DNA of 32,417 nucleotides from Saccoglossus kowalevskii (lineage: Eukaryota; Hemichordata; Enteropneusta; Harrimaniidae). Every line of letters begins with the position of its first letter. Positions within the stretch are counted from its first letter, which is position 1. A program made the translations under genes and the position numbers. The stretch spans positions 1-32,417 of the forward strand of contig NW_003149192.1 of the NCBI RefSeq assembly GCF_000003605.2, given 5' to 3'. Under the pieces are notes generated by a model. It was not told the DNA's origin, did no database searches, and saw only the letters and a list, made by a program, of their open reading frames with translations. This document shows positions 24,121 through 32,417 of this stretch, in pieces.

Positions 24121-27100
24121 CTAGTTTAGTAAGTGACCAGTTGAATTTGTCATTTCACTTTAGACATCTATAGCTAGTTTTAGTAAGTTGACCAGTTGAA
24201 TTTATCATTTCACTTTAGGCATCTATAGCTAGTTTTAGTAAGTTGACCAGTTGAATTTATCATTTCACCTTAGGCATCTATGGCTAGTTTTAGTAAGTTG
24301 ACCAGTTGAATTTATCATTTCACCTTAGGCATCTATGGCCAGTTTTAGTAAGTTGACCAGTTGAATTTATCATTTCACCTTAGGCATCTATGGCCAGTTT
24401 TAGTAAGTTGACCAGTTGAATTTGTCATTTCACCTTAGGCATCTATGGCTAGTTTTAGTAAGTTGACCAGTTGAATTTATCATTTCACCTTTGGCATCTG
24501 TGGCCAGTTTTAGTAAGTTGACCAGTTGAATTTATCATTTCACCTTAGGCATCTATGGCCAGTTTTAGTAAGTTGACCAGTTGAATTTATCATTTCACCT
24601 TAGGCATCTGTGGCCAGTTTTAGTAAGTTGACCAGTTGAATTTGTCATTTGTACCATTGGCATCCATGGCCAGTTTTAGTAAGTTGACCAGTTGAATTTG
24701 TCATTTCACCTTAGGCATCTATGGCTAGTTTTAGTAAGTTGACCAGTTGAATTTGTCATTTCACCTTAGGCATTTATGGCTAGTTTTAGTAAGTTGACCA
24801 GTTGAATTTGTCATTTCACCTTAGGCATCTATGGCTAGTTTTAGTAAGTTGACCAGTTGAATTTATCATTTCACCTTAGGCATCTATGGCTAGTTTTAGT
24901 AAGTTGACCAGTTGAATTTGTCATTTCACCTTAGGCATCTATGGCTAGTTTTAGTAAGTTGACCAGTTGAATTTGTCATTTCACCTTAGGCATCTATGGC
25001 CAGTTTTAGTAAGTTGACCAGTTGAATTTATCATTTCACCTTAGGCATCTATGGCTAGTTTTAGTAAGTTGACCAGTTGAATTTATCATTTCACCTTAGG
25101 CATCTGTGGCTAGTTTTAGTAAGTTGACCAGTTGAATTTATCATTTCACCTTAGGCATCTGTGGCTAGTTTTCGTAAGTTGACCAGTTGAATTTGTCATT
25201 TCACCTTAGGCATCTATGGCTAGTTTTAGTAAGTTGACCAGTTGAATTTGTCATTTCACCTTAGGCATCTATGGCTAGTTTTAGTAAGTTGACCAGTTGA
25301 ATTTATCATTTCACCTTAGGCATCTATGGCTAGTTTTAGTAAGTTGACCAGTTGAATTTGTCATTTCACCTTAGACATCTATAGCTAGTTTTAGTAAGTT
25401 GACCAGTTGAATTTATCATTTCACCTTAGGCATCTATAGCTAGTTTTAGTAAGTTGACCAGTTGAATTTGTCATTTCACCTTAGGCATCTATAGCTAGTT
25501 TTAGTAAGTTGACCAGTTGAATTTATCATTTCACCTTAGGCATCTATGGCTAGTTTTAGTAAGTTGACCAGTTGAATTTATCATTTCACCTTAGGCATCT
25601 ATGGCCAGTTTTAGTAAGTTGACCAGTTGAATTTATCATTTCACCTTAGGCATCTATGGCCAGTTTTAGTAAGTTGACCAGTTGAATTTATCATTTCACC
25701 TTAGGCATCTGTGGCTAGTTTTAGTAAGTTGACCAGTTGAATTTGTCATTTGTACCATTGGCATCCATGGCCAGTTTTAGTAAGTTGACCAGTTGAATTT
25801 GTCATTTCACCTTAGGCATCTATGGCTAGTTTTAGTAAGTTGACCAGTTGAATTTGTCATTTCACCTTAGGCATCTATGGCTAGTTTTAGTAAGTTGACC
25901 AGTTGAATTTGTCATTTCACCTTAGGCATCTATGGCTAGTTTTAGTAAGTTGACCAGTTGAATTTATCATTTCACCTTAGGCATCTATGGCTAGTTTTAG
26001 TAAGTTGACCAGTTGAATTTGTCATTTCACCTTAGACATCTATAGCTAGTTTTAGTAAGTTGACCAGTTGAATTTATCATTTCACCTTAGGCATCTATGG
26101 CTAGTTTTAGTAAGTTGACCAGTTGAATTTGTCATTTCACCTTAGACATCTATGGCTAGTTTTAGTAAGTTGACCAGTTGAATTTGTCATTTCACCTTAG
26201 GCATCTATGGCCAGTTTTAGTAAGTTGACCAGTTGAATTTATCATTTCACCTTAGGCATCTATGGCCAGTTTTAGTAAGTTGACCAGTTGAATTTATCAT
26301 TTCACCTTAGGCATCTGTGGCTAGTTTTAGTAAGTTGACCAGTTGAATTTGTCATTTGTACCATTGTCATCCATGGCCAGTTTTAGTAAGTTGACCAGTT
26401 GAATTTGTCATTTCACCTTAGGCATCTATGGCTAGTTTTAGTAAGTTGACCAGTTGAATTTGTCATTTCACCTTAGGCATCTATGGCTAGTTTTAGTAAG
26501 TTGACCAGTTGAATTTGTCATTTCACCTTAGGCATCTATGGCTAGTTTTAGTAAGTTGACCAGTTGAATTTATCATTTCACCTTAGGCATCTATGGCTAG
26601 TTTTAGTAAGTTGACCAGTTGAATTTGTCATTTCACCTTAGACATCTATAGCTAGTTTTAGTAAGTTGACCAGTTGAATTTATCATTTCACCTTAGGCAT
26701 CTATGGCTAGTTTTAGTAAGTTGACCAGTTGAATTTGTCATTTCACCTTAGGCATCTATAGCTAGTTTTAGTAAGTTGACCAGTTGAATTTATCATTTCA
26801 CCTTAGGCATCTATGGCTAGTTTTAGTAAGTTGACCAGTGAATTTATCATTTCACCTTAGGCATCTATGGCCAGTTTTAGTAAGTTGACCAGTTGAATTT
26901 ATCATTTCACCTTAGACATCTATGGCCAGTTTTAGTAAGTTGACCAGTTGAATTTGTCATTTCACGTTAGGCATCTATGGCTAGTTTAGTAAGTTGACCA
27001 GTTGAATTTATCATTTCACCTTTGGCATCTGTGGCCAGTTTTAGTAAGTTGACCAGTTGAATTTATCATTTCACCTTAGGCATCTATGGCTAGTTTTAGT

Positions 27101-28470
27101 AAGTTGACCAGTTGAATTTGTCATTTCACCTTAGGCATCTATGGCTAGTTTTAGTAAGTTGACCAGTTGAATTTGTCATTTGTACCATTGGCATTCATGG
27201 CCAGTTTTAGTAAGTTGACCAGTTGAATTTATCATTTCACCTTAGGCATCTATGGCTAGTTTTAGTAAGTTGACCAGTTGAATTTGTCATTTCACCTTAG
27301 GCATGTATGGCTAGTTTTAGTAAGTTGACCAGTTGAATTTGTCATTTCACCTTAGGCATCCATGGCCAGTTTTATTAAGTTGACCAGTTGAATTTATCAT
27401 TTCACCTTAGACATCTATGGCTAGTTTTAGTAAGTTGACCAGTTGAATTTATCATTTCACCTTAGGCATCTATGGCTAGTTTTAGTAAGTTGACCAGTTG
27501 AATTTATCATTTCACCTTTGGCATTCATGGCCAGTTTTAGTAAGTTGACCAGTTGAATTTATCATTTCACCTTAGGCATCTATGGCTAGTTTTAGTAAGT
27601 TGACCAGTTGAATTTGTCATTTCACCTTAGGCATCTGTGGCTAGTTTTAGTAAGTTGACCAGTTGAATTTGTCATTTCACCTTAGGCATCTGTGGCTAGT
27701 TTTAGTAAGTTGACCAGTTGAATTTGTCATTTCACCTTAGGCATCTGTGGCTAGTTTTAGTAAGTTGACCAGTTGAATTTATCATTTGTACCATTGGCAT
27801 CCATGGCTAGTTTTAGTAAGTTGACCAGTTGAATTTATCATTTCACCTTAGGCATCTGTGGCCAGTTTTAGTAAGTTGACCAGTTGAATTTGTCATTTCA
27901 CCTTTGGCATCTATGGCCAGTTTTTGTAAGTTGACCAGTTGAATTTGTCATTTGTACCATTGGCATCCATGGCTAGTTTTAGCAAGTTGACCAGTTGAAT
28001 TTATCATTTCACCTTAGGCATCTATGGCCAGTTTTAGTAAGTTGACCAGTTGAATTTGTCATTTGTACCATTGGCATCCATGGCTAGTTTTAGTAAGTTG
28101 ACCAGTTGAATTTATCATTTCACCTTAGGCATCTGTGGCCAGTTTTAGTAAGTTGACCAGTTGAATTTGTCATTTCACCTTTGGCATCTATGGCCAGTTT
28201 TAGTAAGTTGACCAGTTGAATTTGTCATTTGTACCATTGGCATCCATGGCTAGTTTTAGTAAGTTGACCAGTTGAATTTATCATTTCACTTTAGGCATCT
28301 ATGGCCAGTTTTAGTAAGTTGACCAGTTGAATTTGTCATTTCACCTTAGGCATCTATGGCTAGTTTTAGTAAGTTGACCAGTTGAATTTGTCATTTCACC
28401 TTAGGCATCTATGGCTAGTTTTAGTAAGTTGACCAGTTGAATTTATCATTTCACCTTTGGCATCCATGGC
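23760..28470 (+). repeat. Array domain III: A and B units without AATAAG
   Basis: I see no TTTTAATAAG unit between about 23760 and 28470. The stretch contains the TTTTCG marker (25173), TGTCATCC (26366) and many CATCTATAGCTAG units (near 24170, 24226, 25383, 25436, 25492, 26042, 26648 and 26758), markers otherwise concentrated in domain I. It also includes the second copy of the largest block (26994-28317). 1-bp lesions lie at 24125-24135, 26836 and 26985. Confidence 0.72.
26994..28317 (+). repeat. Largest duplicated block, copy 2 of 7780-9103
   Basis: This partner of 7780-9103 lies at offset 19214 with the same order of A and B units and the same rare markers. Its left end lies a few bases after a 1-bp deletion (CTAGTTTAGTAAG, 26981-26993) and a private CACGTTAGG near 26963, so the join is marked by small lesions. 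On the right, copy 1 runs into its TAAGTGACC deletion whereas this copy continues regularly. Confidence 0.9.
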
Positions 28471-29344
28471 CAGTTTTAATAAGTTGACCAGTTGAATTTG
28501 TCATTTCACCTTAGGCATCTATGGCTAGTTTTAGTAAGTTGACCAGTTGAATTTGTCATTTCACCTTAGGCATCCATGGCCAGTTTTAATAAGTTGACCA
28601 GTTGAATTTATCATTTCACCTTAGGCATCTATGGCCAGTTTTAGTAAGTTGACCAGGTGAATTTGTCATTTGTACCATTGGCATCCATGGCCAGTTTTAG
28701 TAAGTTGACCAGTTGAATTTATCATTTCACCTTAGGCATCTATGGCTAGTTTTAGTAAGTTGACCAGTTGAATTTGTCATTTCCCCTTAGGCATGTATGG
28801 CTAGTTTTAGTAAGTTGACCAGTTGAATTTGTCATTTCACCTTAGGCATCCATGGCCAGTTTTAGTAAGTTGACCAGTTGAATTTATCATTTCACCTTAG
28901 ACATCCATGGCCAGTTTTAATAAGTTGACCAGTTGAGTTTATCATTTCACCTTTGGCATCCATGGCCAGTTTTAGTAAGTTGACCAGTTGAATTTGTCAT
29001 TTCACCTTAGGCATCTATGGCCAGTTTTAGTAAGTTGACCAGTTGAATTTATCATTTCACCTTAGGCATCTATGGCCAGTTTTAGTAAGTTGACCAGTTG
29101 AATTTATCATTTCACCTTAGACATCTATGGCTAGTTTTAGTAAGTTGACCAGGTGAATTTATCATTTCACCTTAGACATCTATGGCCAGTTTTAATAAGT
29201 TGACCAGTTGAATTTATCATTTCACCTTAGACATCTATGGCCAGTTTTAATAAGTTGACCAGTTGAATTTATCATTTCACCTTAGGCATCTATGGCTAGT
29301 TTTAATAAGTTGACCAGTTGAATTTATCATTTCACCTTAGACAT

Positions 29345-30070
29345 CTATGGCTAGTTTTAGTAAGTTGACCAGTTGAATTTATCATTTCACCTTAGGCATC
29401 TATGGCCAGTTTTAGTAAGTTGACCAGTTGAATTTATCATTTCACCTTAGGCATCTATGGCTAGTTTTAGTAAGTTGACCAGTTGAATTTATCATTTCAC
29501 CTTAGGCATCTATGGCTAGTTTTAGTAAGTTGACCAGTTGAATTTATCATTTCACCTTAGGCATCTATGGCCAGTTTTAGTAAGTTGACCAGTTGAATTT
29601 ATCATTTCACCTTAGGCATCTATGGCCAGTTTTAGTAAGTTGACCAGTTGAATTTATCATTTCACCTTAGGCATCTATGGCTAGTTTTAGTAAGTTGACC
29701 AGTTGAATTTATCATTTCACCTTAGGCATCTATGGCTAGTTTTAGTAAGTTGACCAGTTGAATTTGTCATTTCACCTTAGGCATCTATGGCTAGTTTTAG
29801 TAAGTTGACCAGTTGAATTTGTCATTTCACCTTAGGCATCTATGGCTAGTTTTAGTAAGTTGACCAGTTGAATTTGTCATTTCACCTTAGGCATCTATGG
29901 CTAGTTTTAGTAAGTTGACCAGTTGAGTTTATCATTTCACCTTAGACATCTATGGCTAGTTTTAGTAAGTTGACCAGTTGAATTTGTCATTTGTACCATT
30001 GGCATCCATGGCCAGTTTTAGTAAGTTGACCAGTTGAATTTGTCATTTCACCTTAGGCATCTATGGCTAG
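29345..30070 (+). repeat. Copy 3 of the A-unit run at 11455-12180
   Basis: This is the distant copy at offset 17890. It is preceded at 29160-29340 by several AATAAG units with CCTTAGACATC ends, which are not found next to the other two copies. It runs directly into the 29993-30900 block. Confidence 0.83.
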
Positions 30071-30900
30071 TTTTAGTAAGTTGACCAGTTGAATTTGTCA
30101 TTTCACCTTAGGCATCTATGGCCAGTTTTAGTAAGTTGACCAGTTGAATTTGTCATTTGTACCATTGGCATCCATGGCCAGTTTTAGTAAGTTGACCAGT
30201 TGAATTTATCATTTCACCTTAGGCATCCATGGCCAGTTTTAATAAGTTGACCAGTTGAGTTTATCATTTCACCTTTGGCATCCATGGCCAGTTTTAATAA
30301 GTTGACCAGTTGAATTTGTTATTTCACCTTAGGCATCTATGGCTAGTTTTAGTAAGTTGACCAGTTGAATTTGTCATTTCACCTTAGGCATCTATGGCTA
30401 GTTTTAGTAAGTTGACCAGTTGAATTTGTCATTTCACCTTAGGCATCTATGGCTAGTTTTAGTAAGTTGACAGTTGAATTTATCATTTCACCTTTGGCAT
30501 CCATGGCCAGTTTTAATAAGTTGACCAGTTGAATTTGTCATTTCACCTTAGGCATCTATGGCCAGTTTTAGTAAGTTGACCAGTTGAATTTGTCATTTCA
30601 CCTTAGGCATCCATGGCCAGTTTTAATAAGTTGACCAGTTGATTTTATCATTTCACCTTTGGCATCCATGGCCAGTTTTAATAAGTTGACCAGTTGAATT
30701 TGTCATTTCACCTTAGGCATCTATGGCCAGTTTTAGTAAGTTGACCAGTTGAATTTATCATTTCACCTTAGGCATCTATGGCCAGTTTTAGTAAGTTGAC
30801 CAGTTGAATTTATCATTTCACCTTAGACATCTATGGCCAGTTTTAGTAAGTTGACCAGTTGAATTTATCATTTGTACCATTGGCATCTGTGGCCAGTTTT
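29993..30900 (+). repeat. Duplicated block, copy 2 of 3395-4300
   Basis: This is the distant partner of 3395-4300 (offset 26598), with the same B spacing of 3 then 13 units and the same GACAG and GATTTT markers. After 30874 the order follows 19766-20260 (offset 11108) instead of 4276 onward, so the block changes parentage close to a B unit. The switch is visible at about 30995, where CATCTATGGCTAG replaces CATCCATGGCCAG with its following AATAAG unit. Confidence 0.85.
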
Positions 30901-31458
30901 AGTAAGTTGACCAGTTGAATTTGTCATTTCACCTTAGGCATCTATGGCTAGTTTTAGTAAGTTGACCAGTTGAATTTATCATTTCACCTTAGGCATCTAT
31001 GGCTAGTTTTAGTAAGTTGACCAGTTGAATTTGTCATTTCACCTTAGGCATCTATGGCTAGTTTTAGTAAGTTGACCAGTTGAATTTGTCATTTCACCTT
31101 AGGCATCTATGGCCAGTTTTAGTAAGTTGACCAGTTGAATTTATCATTTCACCTTAGGCATCTATGGCTAGTTTTAGTAAGTTGACCAGTTGAATTTATC
31201 ATTTCACCTTTGGCATCCATGGCCAGTTTTAATAAGTTGACCAGTTGAATTTGTCATTTCACCTTAGGCATCTATGGCCAGTTTTAGTAAGTTGACCAGT
31301 TGAATTTATCATTTCACCTTAGGCATCTATGGCCAGTTTTAGTAAGTTGACCAGTTGAATTTATCATTTCACCTTAGGCATCTATGGCTAGTTTTAGTAA
31401 GTTGACCAGTTGAATTTGTCATTTCACCTTAGGCATCTATGGCTAGTTTTAGTAAGTT

Positions 31459-32417
31459 GACAGTTGAATTTATCATTTCACCTTTGGCATCCATGGCCAG
31501 TTTTAATAAGTTGACCAGTTGAATTTGTCATTTCACCTTAGGCATCTATGGCCAGTTTTAGTAAGTTGACCAGTTGAATTTGTCATTTCACCTTAGGCAT
31601 CCATGGCCAGTTTTAATAAGTTGACCAGTTGAGTTTATCATTTCACCTTTGGCATCCATGGCCAGTTTTAATAAGTTGACCAGTTGAATTTATCATTTCA
31701 CCTTAGACATCTATGGCCAGTTTTAATAAGTTGACCAGTTGAATTTATCATTTCACCTTAGGCATCTATGGCTAGTTTTAATAAGTTGACCAGTTGAATT
31801 TATCATTTCACCTTAGACATCTATGGCTAGTTTTAGTAAGTTGACCAGTTGAATTTATCATTTCACTTTAGGCATCTATGGCCAGTTTTAGTAAGTTGAC
31901 CAGTTGAATTTATCATTTCACCTTAGGCATCTATGGCCAGTTTTAGTAAGTTGACCAGGTGAATTTGTCATTTGTACCATTGGCATCCATGGCCAGTTTT
32001 AGTAAGTTGACCAGTTGAATTTGTCATTTCACCTTAGGCATCTATGGCTAGTTTTAGTAAGTTGACCAGTTGAATTTGTCATTTCCCCTTGGGCATCTAT
32101 GGCTAGTTTTAGTAAGTTGACCAGTTGAATTTGTCATTTCACCTTAGGCATCTATGGCTAGTTTTAGTAAGTTGACCAGTTGAATTTATCATTTCACCTT
32201 TGGCATCCATGGCCAGTTTTAATAAGTTGACCAGTTGAATTTGTCATTTCACCTTAGGCATCTATGGCTAGTTTTAGTAAGTTGACCAGTTGAATTTGTC
32301 ATTTCACCTTAGGCATCTGTGGCCAGTTTTAGTAAGTTGACCAGTTGAATTTATCATTTCACCTTAGCATCTATGGCCAGTTTTAGTAAGTTGACCAGTT
32401 GAATTTATCATTTCACC
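31459..32417 (+). repeat. Right-edge duplicated block (partners at -8037 and -9853)
   Basis: The right end is covered by two overlapping copies: 31459-32157 matches 23422-24120, and 31683-32417 matches 21830-22564. All three share the CCAGGTGAATTTGTC, B, CCCCTTGGG series. The array runs off the window in the middle of a unit (ending TCATTTCACC) with no sign of increased divergence, so it must continue to the right. Confidence 0.86.

Larger units (their letters stand above)
1..32417 (+). repeat. 55-bp satellite DNA array, about 589 tandem units
   Basis: Every base of the window belongs to head-to-tail copies of one 55-bp unit. I define the unit as starting at AGTTTTAGTAAG; 276-330 is a clean example. 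The consensus has 22 T, 13 A, 11 G and 9 C, so it is AT-rich and T-biased on this strand, with no CG dinucleotide. All copies run the same way and I found no inverted stretch, spacer or inserted element. Adjacent copies usually differ at only a few positions. The register holds across the window: 572 units lie between the first and last 56-bp marker units (476 to 31974). Stops occur in all six frames, and because 55 is not a multiple of three every frame is closed within about 20 codons in the consensus (up to roughly 35 on the minus strand where a variant unit drops a stop). This is non-coding eukaryotic-type satellite; its chromosomal location and species cannot be read from the window. Confidence 0.97.

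Noticed and set aside
1-32417. CRISPR array
   Set aside because: The copies are directly adjacent with no unique spacers, the unit is longer than a usual CRISPR repeat, and there are no cas genes; the differences between units are a few recurring substitutions.
1-32417. Coding tandem repeat or repetitive protein
   Set aside because: The consensus has TAG, TAA and TGA on the + strand and the complements of stops on the - strand in all frames. The 55-bp period shifts the frame each unit, so open stretches stay around 20 codons and at most about 35.
1-32417. Regular higher-order repeat like alpha satellite
   Set aside because: Distances between B units vary from 2 to 24 units with no constant period; only one two-copy tandem block (1192-2789) resembles one.
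1-32417. CENP-B box or telomere-type repeat
   Set aside because: The unit has no CpG, so it cannot contain the CENP-B core, and no TTAGGG-like short period is present; TTAGG occurs only once per 55-bp unit within CCTTAGGC.
1-32417. Bacterial promoter elements (TTGACC with TATCAT)
   Set aside because: The two motifs lie only about 9 bp apart, too close for a -35/-10 pair, and they recur in every unit with no gene downstream.
1-32417. Transposon or retroelement insertion
   Set aside because: No unit is split by foreign sequence; B-unit distances fit whole numbers of units throughout, which leaves no room for an insertion or target-site duplication.
1-32417. Splice signals on the - strand (AAGGTGAAA, TACTAAAAC)
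   Set aside because: Such short matches appear on both strands of this unit, which suggests chance from base composition; only the better + strand set was kept, and only as a low-scoring finding.
1-32417. Inverted segment or strand switch inside the array
   Set aside because: I looked for the reverse-complement unit (ACTTACTAAAACTGG on the + strand) in every part of the window and saw none.

Overview
The whole window is one head-to-tail tandem array of a single short satellite. It contains no gene, RNA gene, transposon or unique flank that I can support. The basic unit is 55 bp; positions 276-330 are a clean example, starting at AGTTTTAGTAAG. It is repeated about 589 times in one orientation from the first base to the last. 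I traced the register from end to end: a 56-bp subfamily (B units, marked by GTACC) occurs 68 times, and the distance between successive B units always equals a whole number of units, apart from 1-2 bp indels I could locate and one damaged patch at 20719-20955.

Organism: a 32-kb uninterrupted array of a 55-bp unit, about 36-40% GC with almost no CpG, is typical of eukaryotic satellite heterochromatin (centromeric, pericentromeric, subtelomeric or interstitial). It is not expected in a bacterium, archaeon or virus. I do not recognise the satellite and cannot name the species.

Layout: units fall into three main types. A carries CCTTAGGCATC. B is 56 bp and carries GTACCATTGGCATCC. C carries CCTTTGGCATCCATGG and sits in runs where the following unit has TTTTAATAAG instead of TTTTAGTAAG. 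Most variation lies at about eight two-state positions of the unit (8, 25, 29, 42, 44, 49, 50, 55), so each unit has a readable barcode. By barcode the window splits into four domains: 1-3600 (A and B units, no AATAAG), about 3600-23760 (mixed, rich in C units), about 23760-28470 (A and B only, sharing rare markers with the first domain), and 28470-32417 (mixed again).

There is no regular higher-order repeat. The array is instead a patchwork of copied blocks of roughly 0.65-1.3 kb that reappear at set offsets (826, 1377, 3581, 6120, 7445, 8037, 8465, 9853, 11108, 11799, 12901, 13879, 15490, 17890, 19214 and 26598 bp). The best example is 7780-9103, which returns at 26994-28317. Several clusters of small indels fall on the joins between such blocks. 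These are either true recombination joins or places where the assembly is least reliable. The first unit (1-55) is clearly more diverged than the rest, which hints that the window starts near the edge of the array.

The unit carries stops in all six frames, so there is no protein coding.
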